NCBI GenBank assembly: GCA_020425605.1
Contig: JAGQRH010000019.1
Coordinates: 1-64,000, forward strand
DNA: 64,000 nucleotides
From: Planctomycetota bacterium
Lineage (GTDB): Bacteria; Planctomycetota; UBA8742; UBA2392
Direction: 5' to 3'
The position numbers and the translations under genes were made by a program. Below the pieces are notes generated by a model. The model was not told the DNA's origin. It worked only from the letters and a program-made list of their open reading frames with translations, and did no database searches. Shown one piece after another: positions 8,456-16,660 of this stretch. How positions within the stretch are numbered: the stretch's first letter is position 1; every line of letters begins with the position of its first letter.

Positions 8456-8961
8456 TCAGTGGTGCGACCTTCGTCGGCTGGATAGTCGTAGGCGGCAAGC
8501 AGATCCTCAAGGTCGGACGCGAAGATCGTGTCCCCCCAATGGGCGTGGAATTTGCCGGGCTTGCAATAGCCGACCAAGGGCTTGATGTTTGGCAAGGGTA
8601 CGGAGCAACGTGTTAGGATCTTGATGCAGTGCTCAAGTTCCTGTGCGGGTTTGTCGGAATCGACGGTGAACATGTCGGTCTTGCCGACTTCCGTTGCGTG
8701 TGTGACGAGATCCTTGAATTCGGCAAACTCGTCAGCCTGCAGTCTCTTGGCCAGGGTGTCGTGGGTTGGGTCGCCCTGTTCGTCGGGATAGCTCGTGCGC
8801 GATTCATCCCACAGCACCACGTCCTCCATAAGGGCCACTGACAGAAGGTGATCTACATAGGCCCGCAGGCCCGGTTCTTCATAGACCTTGGCCTCGCAGT
8901 ACGCCCACACGCAGAGAGCCGCGTATATCTGCATCTGGCGAACGGTCATTTTCGGAAGCAC
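8452..8961 (-). CDS. Hypothetical protein
   Basis: About 169 residues, family not recognised. Candidate starts are TTG at 8964, GTG at 8961 and ATG at 8949. GTG 8961 is preferred because GGAAAGGG sits 5 bases upstream, while the ATG has nothing suitable. The protein is soluble, with alternating helices (VRQMQIYAALCVWAYCEAKVY near the N-terminus, written here in two overlapping helices) and acidic patches. There is no signal peptide, membrane segment or metal motif. It is convergent with the DUF1549 gene at 6656, and REP element A1 lies immediately upstream, so its promoter must lie within or beyond that element. Confidence 0.65.
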   Translation of the reverse strand: MLPKMTVRQMQIYAALCVWAYCEAKVYEEPGLRAYVDHLLSVALMEDVVLWDESRTSYPDEQGDPTHDTLAKRLQADEFAEFKDLVTHATEVGKTDMFTVDSDKPAQELEHCIKILTRCSVPLPNIKPLVGYCKPGKFHAHWGDTIFASDLEDLLAAYDYPADEGRTTD

Positions 8962-8987
8962 CAACGCCCTTTCCGTTCGTCAGCCCA

Positions 8988-9094
8988 GCGCCCCGAAGGG
9001 GCGCCGGGTTGTAGCCACGGGTGAAGCAAGCGGCGCAGCCGCGCGCGAAACCCGTGGATACTTGATCGACCCTCCCCCTGCCCCGGAGGGGCAG
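8988..9094 (+). repeat. REP-like element family A, copy A1
   Basis: A three-hairpin element. First is GCGCCCC-GAA-GGGGCGC. Next comes a conserved TGTAGCCACGGGTGAAGC, whose CCACGGGT (9015-9022) pairs with ACCCGTGG (9050-9057). Last is CTGCCCC-GGA-GGGGCAG. The same order occurs in A3 at 9810, and inverted in A2 at 9581. A1 ends 11 bases from the stop of the RAYT gene at 9106. Confidence 0.88.
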
Positions 9095-9105
9095 AGGAAC
9101 CTCCA

Positions 9106-9558
9106 TCAATCAAACACATACTTCTCTTCAAACTCGATCTCGTGCAGTCGCAGCATCTTCAGCAACTCCGTCTTAAAGTCTTCCTTCGCATGATGCTTGC
9201 GCTGACCCGCGATGTACTTCTTCACCGCGGGCTCGTTCGACTTGCTCACGCTGAACACGCTGTACCCCTCCTGCCACGCAAACGCGGCCAACGCCGCAAA
9301 CTCGTCATGCACCCACTTTGACGTCCGCGCCTTTACCGTACGCATCAGGTCCGAGATCTTCCCATCAGGCCGCCAGCGCAGATACATGTGTAGGTGATCT
9401 TCGACTCCGCCGATGTCGAACAACACGCCGTTCTCTGCACGTACAATGCCACCCATGTACGCGTAGAGGCGCTCGGCAACATCGGGCGTGATCCACGGCT
9501 CGCGGTGTTTGGTGCTAAAGACGACGTGCAACAGGAGTTGGGAGTACGTGCCGGGCAT
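9106..9558 (-). CDS. REP-associated tyrosine transposase (RAYT-A, Y1/IS200-like)
   Basis: A 150-residue Y1 transposase. It has the HUH motif at His55-Leu-His57 in GVEDHLHMYL and a candidate nucleophile Tyr115 in KKYIAGQRKHH, the order expected for TnpA_REP proteins. These cut single-stranded DNA at folded REP sequences. The ATG at 9558 begins the conserved MPGTYSQLLLHVVFST; the 18-codon upstream extension comes from REP DNA and is rejected. The gene is bracketed by inverted family A elements, A1 at its 3' side and A2 at its 5' side. It is intact and so may be active or recently active. Confidence 0.92.
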   Translation of the reverse strand: MPGTYSQLLLHVVFSTKHREPWITPDVAERLYAYMGGIVRAENGVLFDIGGVEDHLHMYLRWRPDGKISDLMRTVKARTSKWVHDEFAALAAFAWQEGYSVFSVSKSNEPAVKKYIAGQRKHHAKEDFKTELLKMLRLHEIEFEEKYVFD

Positions 9559-9580
9559 GTGTTCCTTGACGGATTCCGTC

Positions 9581-9686
9581 GCCCCTCCGGGGCTAGGGGA
9601 AGGACTACTCAATTACCACCACGGGTTCCGCTTGCGGCTTCGCCGCCCGCTTCACCCGTGGCTACAAACCAACGCCCCTTCGGGGC
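9581..9686 (-). repeat. REP-like element family A, copy A2 (inverted)
   Basis: On the minus strand it has the same order as A1: a GCCCC-GAA-GGGGC hairpin, TGTAGCCACGGGTGAAGC with its ACCCGTGG partner, then GCCCC-GGA-GGGGC. It lies 22 bases upstream of the RAYT-A start and points opposite to A1, so the transposase gene sits between an inverted pair. Confidence 0.88.
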
Positions 9687-9728
9687 TCACTGCGCCAATC
9701 AGTCTAGGTTTAGCAACTAATCCGCGCC

Positions 9729-9791
9729 GCAATGCATCACATCACCCCTGCTATGCATCACATCTTCGCTGCAATGCATCTCACCACCAGT
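9729..9791. repeat. 21-base tandem repeat, three units
   Basis: Three adjoining 21-base units each begin GCAATGCATC or GCTATGCATC. Units one and two share ATGCATCACATC; unit three differs at a few bases. It lies between REP copies A2 and A3. No spacer/repeat structure is present, so it is not a CRISPR array. Confidence 0.8.
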
Positions 9792-9809
9792 GAGCCCAGC
9801 CGGTCCATT

Positions 9810-9921
9810 GCGCCCCAGCGGGGCGCCGGAGTGTAGCCACGGGTGAAGCACAGACCGGCGAAGCCGGGCGAGCGCAACCCGTGGAACCCAGCGTCCTGAG
9901 AACCCTGCCCCGGAGGGGCAG
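9810..9921 (+). repeat. REP-like element family A, copy A3
   Basis: Same orientation and order as A1. The hairpin GCGCCCC-AGC-GGGGCGC is followed by TGTAGCCACGGGTGAAGC paired with ACCCGTGG at 9877-9884, then CTGCCCC-GGA-GGGGCAG, identical to the third hairpin of A1. It ends 75 bases before the next gene start. No transposase is directly attached to this copy. Confidence 0.88.
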
Positions 9922-9995
9922 GGGAGATGTCACAAATCTCCGCAACCCTTGGCTGGCTCAGGGGTATCATACCCGGTGCCCTGACGGAGCTTGTG

Positions 9996-11807
9996 ATGCG
10001 CTATTCCTCCAGGCTGTTCGCCCTTGGCCTTTCGGCCGTTTGTGGCTGCTTCTGCCTTGTTGCCTACGGCTTCTCGCCGGCCCATGCCGATGAGACCGCC
10101 CCCGCCAAGGAAGACCGCAAGACCGAAGCCGCACCCACCGAAAACACCGAGGCCGCCCTCACGGCCGCCATTGACCGCGAAATCGCCAAGGTCTGGGAAC
10201 GCGACGGCGTCACCCCCGCCGGCTCCAGCAGCGACGAAGAGTTCCTGCGCCGCGTCTGCATGGACACCGTCGGCATCCCGCCCACACCCGAGCAGGCGGC
10301 CGCATTCCTCGACGACAAGTCACCCGACAAGCGCGCCAGGCTGATCGACAAGCTGGTCGATAACTCGCACTTCGGTGAGCACCTGGCCGATCTGTGGCTC
10401 AACATCCTCACCGGCCGCAACAAGATCAAGGACAGCGCCGACGCCGTGCTCGGCATCTGGCTGGCCGAGCAGTTCAACAACGGGCGTGGCTTCGACCAGG
10501 TCATGTACGACATCATCACCGCCCAGGGCAAGATGTCGGACAACCCGGCCGCGGCCTACTACGGGGGCAAGCGCGAGTTGAAGACGCCCGACATCGCCGG
10601 CGAGGCCACACGCCAGTTCACGGGCGTGCAGATCCAGTGCGCGCAGTGCCACGACCACCCGTACGAAGACAAGTGGAAGGTCGCGGAGTTCGACGGTGTC
10701 GCCAGCTTCTTCGCCGGCACCAAGCTTCGCCGCGACGGCAAGGTGCGCCCGAACCAGGGCGAAGTCACCGACACGCGCGTCGGCCAGGTCGACATGGAAA
10801 AGCTGAAGCGCCTGCCCGAGGCACGCCGCGAAGCCGCGCTGGAAGCCGCACGCTACACCCAGCCGAAGTATCTGCTGGGCAACACGCTGAAGGTCAAGGA
10901 CGGTCGCCTGTGGCGCAAGGCGTGGGCGAGCTGGGTGATCGACCCCGAGAACCACCAGACCCAAAGCTACATCGCCAACCGTTTCTGGAGCTTCCTGTTC
11001 GGCATGGGAATCCTGAACCCGGTCGACGACTTCAACAGCTTCAACGAGCCCAGCCATCCGGAATTGCTGAAGCTGCTGGCCGACGACATCGGCGAGAACG
11101 GCTACGACATCAAGCGCTTCTACCGCGCCGTGCTGAAATCGCGCACCTACCAGCTGTCATCAACCGACACACCAAAGAAGGCCGAGGTCTGGCATTTCGC
11201 CAGCCACCCGGTTCGCCAGCTCACGCCTGAGCAGTTCTTTGCCGCGCTGATCAGCGTGAACGCCACGGCCGAGCGCAAGCGCAACATCGGCAACGACCGC
11301 AACCCGTACACCAAAGAGCTTGAGCAAGCAAAGAACTACCAGAAGCGCGAAGCCGCCGGGAAACTGGGCGAGAAAGAAAAGAAGTACGAGTACGACCTTG
11401 AGGCGATCGAAAAGCTGCGCGACCAGGTCGAGAAGATGTCAGATGACTGGGCCCTGCGCCGCGCGGCGGCCAAGGGCTACACGCGCTCCAGCGACGACGA
11501 CGAGGAGACCGAGGCCGACGGCTTCAGCCTAACCATTGACCAGGCGCTGCTCGTGATGAACGGCCAGGCGACTACTTTGCTGAGCGACTGGAGCAGGGGC
11601 AGCGTTCTCGACACGGCCGTCAGCAAGTTCGACAGCGACCCCAAGCGACTTGAGCAACTGTATCTCGTCGTACTGAACCGCCGCCCGGACACCACTGAGC
11701 AGAAGCGCGCCCTCGATTACCTGAAGTCATCGAAGGTCACGGAAGACGCCTGGGAAGACATCCTGTTCACCCTGCTGGTAAGCACAGAGTTCGCTACGAC
11801 CCGCTGA
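9996..11807 (+). CDS. Secreted DUF1549/DUF1553 protein
   Basis: A 603-residue paralogue of the proteins at 3583 and 6656. ATG 9996 is preferred to an ATG at 9927 because GGAG precedes it and a signal peptide starts there (MRYSSRLFALGLSAVCG..., cleaved near AHA-DETA). The extra upstream residues would come from DNA next to REP A3. The DUF1549 part carries MDTVGIPPTP and CAQCHDHPY with the first Cys at residue 215. The DUF1553 part carries YIANRFWSF and DDFNSFNEPSHPELL and ends TEFATTR. A lysine-rich helical stretch lies near residues 440-500. No DUF1501 gene is adjacent. Confidence 0.92.
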   Translation: MRYSSRLFALGLSAVCGCFCLVAYGFSPAHADETAPAKEDRKTEAAPTENTEAALTAAIDREIAKVWERDGVTPAGSSSDEEFLRRVCMDTVGIPPTPEQAAAFLDDKSPDKRARLIDKLVDNSHFGEHLADLWLNILTGRNKIKDSADAVLGIWLAEQFNNGRGFDQVMYDIITAQGKMSDNPAAAYYGGKRELKTPDIAGEATRQFTGVQIQCAQCHDHPYEDKWKVAEFDGVASFFAGTKLRRDGKVRPNQGEVTDTRVGQVDMEKLKRLPEARREAALEAARYTQPKYLLGNTLKVKDGRLWRKAWASWVIDPENHQTQSYIANRFWSFLFGMGILNPVDDFNSFNEPSHPELLKLLADDIGENGYDIKRFYRAVLKSRTYQLSSTDTPKKAEVWHFASHPVRQLTPEQFFAALISVNATAERKRNIGNDRNPYTKELEQAKNYQKREAAGKLGEKEKKYEYDLEAIEKLRDQVEKMSDDWALRRAAAKGYTRSSDDDEETEADGFSLTIDQALLVMNGQATTLLSDWSRGSVLDTAVSKFDSDPKRLEQLYLVVLNRRPDTTEQKRALDYLKSSKVTEDAWEDILFTLLVSTEFATTR

Positions 11808-11812
11808 TGGCC

Positions 11813-11917
11813 TTTGCGCGAAGTCAGCCGCGAAGACAGGAAGAAAAGCCAAACGTGCGGGCGCGGCACCTGTAGTTCTTTGCGTCTTCGCGTGATCTTC
11901 GAGTCTTCGCGCGAAAC
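11813..11917. repeat. Imperfect inverted repeat with TTCGCGCGAAG core
   Basis: TTTGCGCGAAG and CCGCGAAGAC on the left are mirrored by GCGTCTTCGCGTG and GTCTTCGCGCGAAA on the right. The arms are diverged, but the symmetry spans the whole gap between the convergent genes ending at 11807 and 11929. It may serve as a terminator, though it lacks a T tract. Confidence 0.55.
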
Positions 11918-11928
11918 GTAGTTCCAGA

Positions 11929-12942
11929 TTAGTACCAGTCCGCCAATTTCTGGATTCGGTCTTTGTACTCGATGCGGTCGCGCCACGCTTCCGGCCAGGC
12001 GTCGTTGCCGTGGTACGCCCCGGCGAGTGAGCCGGCGATGCAGGCTATGCTGTCCGAGTCGCCGCCGGTTGCGGCCGCACGCCGGATCGCCAGCACGGGG
12101 TCATCCACATATAGAAGGAAACAGTGCAGTGCCGTTGCCAGCGCCTCTTCGGCTGTCCAGCCGTGGCCGGTGCTCAGACCGGGGTCGCTGTCGCGATCGG
12201 GCGTCTTCAGCGCCTTGGCCAGCTTCTCGATGCTCCGGCCGACCTCGTTCCAGCCGCGGTTGATGTAGGCCGCGCCGGATGATGCGCCGGCCTTCTCGAA
12301 CAGCTCGCCGAGCGTGTCGTCGTAGTAGACGCCGCGCTGTTGCTCGACGTGCTGAGCGAGTCGGGTCGGCAGGTCTTCTGGATCAAGCCCGGCGATCAGC
12401 AGGTGGATCGCGTGGGCCGTCAGCTCGCTCGCGGCCAGCGCCGTCGGGTGGCCGTGCGTAATTGCAGCCTGCAACTGCGCCAGCTTCGCGCGCTTTTTCA
12501 CACTGAAGCCGTGCTTGTCTGACAGCAGGCCAACCGGCTGGACGCGCATGTTCGCGCCGCAGCCCTTGCTGCTGACCTCGGTGGCCTTCTGCCACTCCGG
12601 CCGCGATGTAAGGCGGCCCAACGCCTCCATGCAGGTCTTTCCTGGGCGCCGGTTGTTCTCAGGGCTGTAGTACCAGTCTAGATAGGCCTTTCGCAGCGCG
12701 GCGGCCCAGTCATCAGCACTGGACGAGCGCAGGTCGGCCAGCGACATCAGAGCCTCGCCGGTCGCGAGCGCCATCTGCGTGTCGTCGGTAACCAGCTCAG
12801 ACGGCTCTTCGGGCCCCAGCGGCCCGTACTTCTCAACGATCGCCGAGTACTTCATGAACTCCGTGGGCGCACCCAAAGCATCACCCAGCGCCAACCCATA
12901 CAGGCAGCCCTCAACACGCGATCGATAGGTCGGCTCGCTCAT
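11929..12942 (-). CDS. ADP-ribosylglycohydrolase family protein
   Basis: A 337-residue cytoplasmic protein of the ARH/DraG family, which removes ADP-ribose from proteins or small molecules with two Mg ions. Metal-binding signatures are visible at both ends: GDALGAPTEF near residue 20, TDDTQ at residues 52-56, and GGDSDSIACIAGSLAGA with Asp295 and Asp297. The length is normal for the family. It starts at ATG 12942 and runs divergently from the peptidase gene at 13065. No ADP-ribosyltransferase is seen nearby, so the target is unknown. Confidence 0.93.
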   Translation of the reverse strand: MSEPTYRSRVEGCLYGLALGDALGAPTEFMKYSAIVEKYGPLGPEEPSELVTDDTQMALATGEALMSLADLRSSSADDWAAALRKAYLDWYYSPENNRRPGKTCMEALGRLTSRPEWQKATEVSSKGCGANMRVQPVGLLSDKHGFSVKKRAKLAQLQAAITHGHPTALAASELTAHAIHLLIAGLDPEDLPTRLAQHVEQQRGVYYDDTLGELFEKAGASSGAAYINRGWNEVGRSIEKLAKALKTPDRDSDPGLSTGHGWTAEEALATALHCFLLYVDDPVLAIRRAAATGGDSDSIACIAGSLAGAYHGNDAWPEAWRDRIEYKDRIQKLADWY

Positions 12943-12972
12943 GCTGGTGGATGATACCCGCCTGCACAGCCC

Positions 12973-13026
12973 CGGAGAACACGGAGAGTCATGGGGCTGC
13001 GGCAGTTTTCTCCGTGTTCCTCCGTA
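12973..13026. repeat. Imperfect inverted repeat (CACGGAG/CTCCGTG)
   Basis: CGGAGAACACGGAGA on the left is mirrored by TTCTCCGTGTTCCTCCG on the right, with one extra base in the right arm. It lies between the divergent genes at 12942 and 13065, so it must overlap one or both promoters. Confidence 0.7.
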
Positions 13027-13064
13027 GCGTGCGCCTTGCTAGGCTGCCGGCCGGAGATGACACC

Positions 13065-14756
13065 ATGAACGTACCCGCATTTGACCAGATGACCGCCGCG
13101 CGCCCGGAAATGGATGCTGTCAGCGCCGAGATGAATGCGCTGAAGGCCGCGCTTGAAACCGCCAAAGACGCCGATGCCGAGCTGGCTGCGCTGCGCCAAT
13201 GGGAAGACCTGCGCCGCAAGATCAACACATGGAGTTCACTGGTCGGGCTGCGCTTCAACCAGGACACGCGCAACGACGAATACCGCAAGGCGCGCGACTA
13301 CCGCGACTCAATCTCGCCCAAGCTGACCGACCTCGACAACCAGTTGAAGGCCAAGCTGCTGGCCAGCTCCCATCGCGCCGAGTTCGAGAGCAAATTCGGC
13401 CCGCAGGCGCTGCAGCTCTGGGCCTGCGACGAGCGCGCCTTCAGCCCGGAAATCGAAGGCGAGCAGGTTCGCATCAGCAAGCTCGGCGCCGAGTACGCCG
13501 AGCTGCTGGCCAGCGCCGAGTACGAATTCAAGGGCGTGAAGCTGAACATGCCGGGCATCGGCAAGTACCTGCTCGATGACGACCGCGACACACGCCACGC
13601 CGCATGGGTCAAACGCTGGCAGTGGTTTAAAGACTACCGCGACAAGCTCGACAGCCAGTTCGATGAGCTGACCAGGCTGCGCCATACAAGCGCGATCAAG
13701 CTCGGCCTGAAGGACTACGTCGAGCTCGGCTACCTGCGTATGCACCGCGTGGACTACAACCGCGCCGACGTCGAGCGCCTGCGCAAGCAGGTCGTGGACG
13801 AAGTCGTGCCGCTGTGCGCCGAACTGATGAAACAGCAAGCGGCCGAGCTTGGCGTCGAGAAAATCATGGCGTGGGACGAAGGCGTTCACGACGCCAAGGG
13901 AAGCCCGCGCCCGCACGGCGACCACGACTGGATGGTTTTGCGCGCGCAGGAGATGTTCGACGAGATCGGCTACGGCCTCGGCGAGTTTTTCCAGCTGATG
14001 CGCGACAAGGGCCTGCTGGACCTCAAGTCGCGCGACGGCAAGGCCGGCGGCGGCTTCTGCACCAGCTTCCCGACCTGGGGCGTGCCGTTCGTGTTCGCCA
14101 ACTTCAACGGGACGGATGGCGACGTGAAGGTCTTCACGCACGAGATGGGGCACGCCTTCCAGAACTACAGCTCGCGCAACCAGAAGCTCCTCGACTACCA
14201 CTGGCCGACCTACGAGAGCGCCGAGATTCACAGCATGTCGCTCGAGTTCATCACGTGGCCGTGGATGGAGAAGTTCTTCGAGAAGGACGCCGACCGCTTC
14301 CGCCGCAGCCACTTGCTGGATTCGCTGAAATTCATCCCGTACGGCACGGCCGTGGATCACTTCCAGCACCTCGTGTACGAGAAGCCCGACGCGAGCCCGG
14401 GCGAGCGGTTTGAAATGTGGCGCGCGATGGAGCGCACCTACCTGCCGTGGCGCGACTACGGCGACGTGCCGCACGCCAGCGAGGGCGGCTGGTGGCAGAC
14501 GCAGCGCCACATCTACCTGAGCCCGTTCTATTACATCGACTATGTGCTCGCGCAGATCTGCGCCCTGCAGTTCTGGGTAAGAGCCGACGAAGACCGCCCG
14601 GCCGCCATGAAAGACTACATAGCCCTGTGCAAACGCGGAGGCGAAGCCCCGTTCCAGGAGCTGGCCAAAGGCGCCGGTCTAACCAGCCCCTTCGAGCCGG
14701 GATGCCTCGAACAGGTGCTAACCAAGGCCCGCAACTGGCTGGGCAGCCACAAATAG
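13065..14756 (+). CDS. M3-family oligoendopeptidase
   Basis: A 563-residue zinc metallopeptidase. The HExxH motif is HEMGH at residues 359-363 (VFTHEMGHAFQNY). ESAEIHSMSLEF about 25 residues later supplies the third zinc ligand, as in PepF/thimet-type M3 peptidases. The length is typical for the family, and there is no signal peptide, so it should degrade oligopeptides in the cytoplasm. ATG 13065 is preferred over the frame opening at 12951 because GGAG precedes it and the upstream part comes from an intergenic inverted repeat. Confidence 0.95.
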   Translation: MNVPAFDQMTAARPEMDAVSAEMNALKAALETAKDADAELAALRQWEDLRRKINTWSSLVGLRFNQDTRNDEYRKARDYRDSISPKLTDLDNQLKAKLLASSHRAEFESKFGPQALQLWACDERAFSPEIEGEQVRISKLGAEYAELLASAEYEFKGVKLNMPGIGKYLLDDDRDTRHAAWVKRWQWFKDYRDKLDSQFDELTRLRHTSAIKLGLKDYVELGYLRMHRVDYNRADVERLRKQVVDEVVPLCAELMKQQAAELGVEKIMAWDEGVHDAKGSPRPHGDHDWMVLRAQEMFDEIGYGLGEFFQLMRDKGLLDLKSRDGKAGGGFCTSFPTWGVPFVFANFNGTDGDVKVFTHEMGHAFQNYSSRNQKLLDYHWPTYESAEIHSMSLEFITWPWMEKFFEKDADRFRRSHLLDSLKFIPYGTAVDHFQHLVYEKPDASPGERFEMWRAMERTYLPWRDYGDVPHASEGGWWQTQRHIYLSPFYYIDYVLAQICALQFWVRADEDRPAAMKDYIALCKRGGEAPFQELAKGAGLTSPFEPGCLEQVLTKARNWLGSHK

Positions 14757-14827
14757 AGTTGGCAGCGCCGACACTTCAGTGCACTTTGTTACGCTCGGAA
14801 CGACAGTTGTCGGAAAGGGACGGACAG

Positions 14828-15622
14828 ATGAACTGGCTGGCGAACACAAGTGGGTTGTGGTGGTGGGGGCTGATCTTGACTCACCTTGCCGCAGCAATCT
14901 TCGGCGGAGGTGGAATTCTGGTACTCGTAGCTACGCGTTTCGCTGACAAGTATCTTCCCTCGCCCACGGCAGAGGCCGACGTTAACCTTAAACAGGCGCA
15001 GTCAGGTCACCTTAAAGAGACGGGCGCGGCCACCGGTAGAGTCGCAGATGCGGACGCAGTCTCCAAACTCATCAATGGACTGGAAACTGCAAAGAAGGTA
15101 GGCGCCGATCGGAGTTTGTTAGAGGGCATCGAACGAAAACTGAGGACTTTGGTTGGGGCACCCAAGGGAACAGCAGCAGTCATATTGGATGTTGTAGAAG
15201 TTGTACAACTGAAAAAGACACTCACGAGCTTGACGCTGAGACACAATCTGACTCGACTTCGTCTGATTCAGTACTACGTGTCCTTCTCGCGCACCGTCGC
15301 CCTCGTCCACAAACTCGCCACGCTGTACCGAAAAGCAGCTCTGTACATGAACCCCATCGCTTGGCTATTCCTTCGAAAACACGACGTCCCTTCGGTGGCT
15401 ACTTTTGACGGTTCACCAAGCCGAAAGTCAAAACTCGTTGTCGAAGAGATTTCGGAGTTGCGCTCCATCCTGGCCGAGAAACATACCTTCATTGAGCCTT
15501 TTGAGGACAGCCTCAAGCCAGAAGTCGATGGCCTGTTTGAAGAGCAACAACAAATGCTCAGCGATTTTCTGAACTGGGGAAGAGAGTTACACGTAACGGT
15601 AGACGATGCAGCCACCGAATAG
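14828..15622 (+). CDS. Hypothetical membrane-anchored protein
   Basis: A 264-residue protein, family not recognised. One clear N-terminal membrane segment spans about residues 9-36 (WWWGLILTHLAAAIFGG region). A second weakly hydrophobic stretch near residue 175 (NPIAWLFL) could dip into the membrane. The rest is Lys/Glu-rich and probably helical, ending with a stretch containing EEQQQMLSDFLNWG. AAGGGACGG precedes the ATG. Its GC content is lower than that of its neighbours, and it sits beside a REP-rich region, so recent acquisition is possible. Confidence 0.7.
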   Translation: MNWLANTSGLWWWGLILTHLAAAIFGGGGILVLVATRFADKYLPSPTAEADVNLKQAQSGHLKETGAATGRVADADAVSKLINGLETAKKVGADRSLLEGIERKLRTLVGAPKGTAAVILDVVEVVQLKKTLTSLTLRHNLTRLRLIQYYVSFSRTVALVHKLATLYRKAALYMNPIAWLFLRKHDVPSVATFDGSPSRKSKLVVEEISELRSILAEKHTFIEPFEDSLKPEVDGLFEEQQQMLSDFLNWGRELHVTVDDAATE

Positions 15623-15702
15623 AGTCGTGCTTCAAGAAAACATGAGCCGCAGGCGGACCGGTCTTGAGCCAGCTGAAAGTGGCTAGGTCACTCTCGTCCG
15701 AG

Positions 15703-15795
15703 CTACCGCTTCTTCTTTCGTTTGTTGGCTTTTTCGGACTTCTTGACCAGGTCGTCTACCGGCTCTTCGAAGGCTTTGCGCAGCTCGGCGCCTTC
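15703..15795 (-). pseudogene. C-terminal stump of a paralogue of the candidate selenoprotein
   Basis: Only the last 29 codons or so are left. They read AELRKAFEEPVDDLVKK then SEKANKRKKKR and stop at TAG (15703-15705). The intact gene at 16890 ends DLRKAFEEPVKAMIEK then AEKANKRKKKR, so the two are plainly homologous. Homology stops near 15795, and REP copy B1 begins about 20 bases further on. The sequence beyond is REP DNA, not coding. The simplest reading is a second tandem copy of the gene that was lost or cut by the REP/RAYT block. Confidence 0.8.
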
Positions 15796-15816
15796 CGAAG
15801 GGATTGGGCCAGTGAA

Positions 15817-15900
15817 GCGCCCGGAGGGCGCGGCATGTGTTAGCCCGGCGCGTGAGCACCGGGAATTCGGGACAAGTGTCGCCGAGCCCCCGAAGGGGGC
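15817..15900 (+). repeat. REP-like element family B, copy B1
   Basis: Three hairpins: GCGCCC-GGA-GGGCGC, then a stem-loop following ATGTGTTAG (CCCGGCGCGTGAGCACCGGG), then GCCCCC-GAA-GGGGGC followed by GGTATCGCG. The layout parallels family A, but the sequences differ. Confidence 0.88.
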
Positions 15901-15957
15901 GGTATCGCGATTGCGCAAGCCGGCGCCACATTTTGTTCGCGCCGTCGGCGCGATACC

Positions 15958-16041
15958 GCCCGCTTCGCGGGCTTGGACTGTTGCGTTCAGGATTCCCGGC
16001 CCTGACGGGCCGGGCTAACATCTACCGCCCCCTTCGGCGGC
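15958..16041 (-). repeat. REP-like element family B, copy B2 (inverted)
   Basis: Read on the minus strand it has a GCC-rich hairpin, ATGTTAGCCCGGCCCGTCAG with its CCGGGAAT end, and GCCCGC-GAA-GCGGGC followed by GGTATCGCG, as in B1. B1 and B2 therefore form an inverted pair with about 57 bases between them. Confidence 0.85.
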
Positions 16042-16084
16042 TGAACTGCGGTGCCCGTTGGTCTAAGGCGCCCGTTGCAGTGAA

Positions 16085-16168
16085 GCGCCTGGAAGGCGCG
16101 GTATGTGTTAGCCCGACGCGTGAGCGCCGGGAAATCGTGAGGAGTGTTTTCGAGCCCCCAGCGGGGGC
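16085..16168 (+). repeat. REP-like element family B, copy B3
   Basis: Same order and strand as B1. GCGCCT-GGA-AGGCGC is followed by ATGTGTTAGCCCGACGCG with the CGCCGGGAA arm, then GCCCCC-AGC-GGGGGC and GGTATC. It ends 25 bases before the RAYT-B start codon. Confidence 0.88.
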
Positions 16169-16193
16169 GGTATCCTGCGGCCGGGAGACACTC

Positions 16194-16646
16194 ATGTCGG
16201 ACACCTACCACGCCATCAACCTGCACTTTGTCTTCAGTACCACGTCTCGCGCACCGCTGATCAACGAAGAAATCAGGGTCGAGTTGTTTCCGTACATCGG
16301 CGGAGTGGCACGCGCGAATGATTCAACTCTCGTACACGCGGGCGGGGTCGAAGATCACATTCACCTGCTGATCGGGCTGCCGCCGAAACTTGCGGCGTCC
16401 GACCTGATGCGCGATGTGAAGGCCAACAGCTCGCGCTGGATGAAAGAACGCTGGGGGTTGGACAAGTTCGCCTGGCAGGATGGGTTCAGCGTGTTCTCGG
16501 TCAGTCCATCGAAGCTGAAAGCGACAATTGCGTATCTTGATGGGCAGCGAGACCATCACGCGAAGGTTTCGTTCGGGCGTGAATTGCGCGACATGTACGA
16601 CGCGCACGGGATCAAGTACGACGAACGCTGGATGCCGGCGGTTTGA
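16194..16646 (+). CDS. REP-associated tyrosine transposase (RAYT-B)
   Basis: A 150-residue Y1 transposase, the same length as RAYT-A but clearly diverged from it. The HUH motif is His55-Ile-His57 in GGVEDHIHLLIG, and the candidate catalytic residue is Tyr114 in TIAYLDGQRDHHAK. GGGAG precedes the ATG by about 6 bases, so the start just after REP B3 is well supported; the longer open frame upstream is REP DNA. It lies between B3 and the inverted B4. RAYTs process REP-flanked single-stranded DNA, so this gene probably mobilises family B. Confidence 0.93.
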   Translation: MSDTYHAINLHFVFSTTSRAPLINEEIRVELFPYIGGVARANDSTLVHAGGVEDHIHLLIGLPPKLAASDLMRDVKANSSRWMKERWGLDKFAWQDGFSVFSVSPSKLKATIAYLDGQRDHHAKVSFGRELRDMYDAHGIKYDERWMPAV

Positions 16647-16660
16647 GTAGTCGCGATGTC

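Noticed and set aside
9729..9791. CRISPR array
   Set aside because: The units are contiguous, with no unique spacers, and no cas genes are present.
8988..9921. Insertion sequence with terminal inverted repeats and DDE transposase
   Set aside because: The protein is a Y1 HUH enzyme and the flanking elements are hairpin REPs; no target duplication was seen.
13308..14510. A 400-codon open frame on the minus strand
   Set aside because: It is opposite the M3 peptidase, with no recognisable motif.
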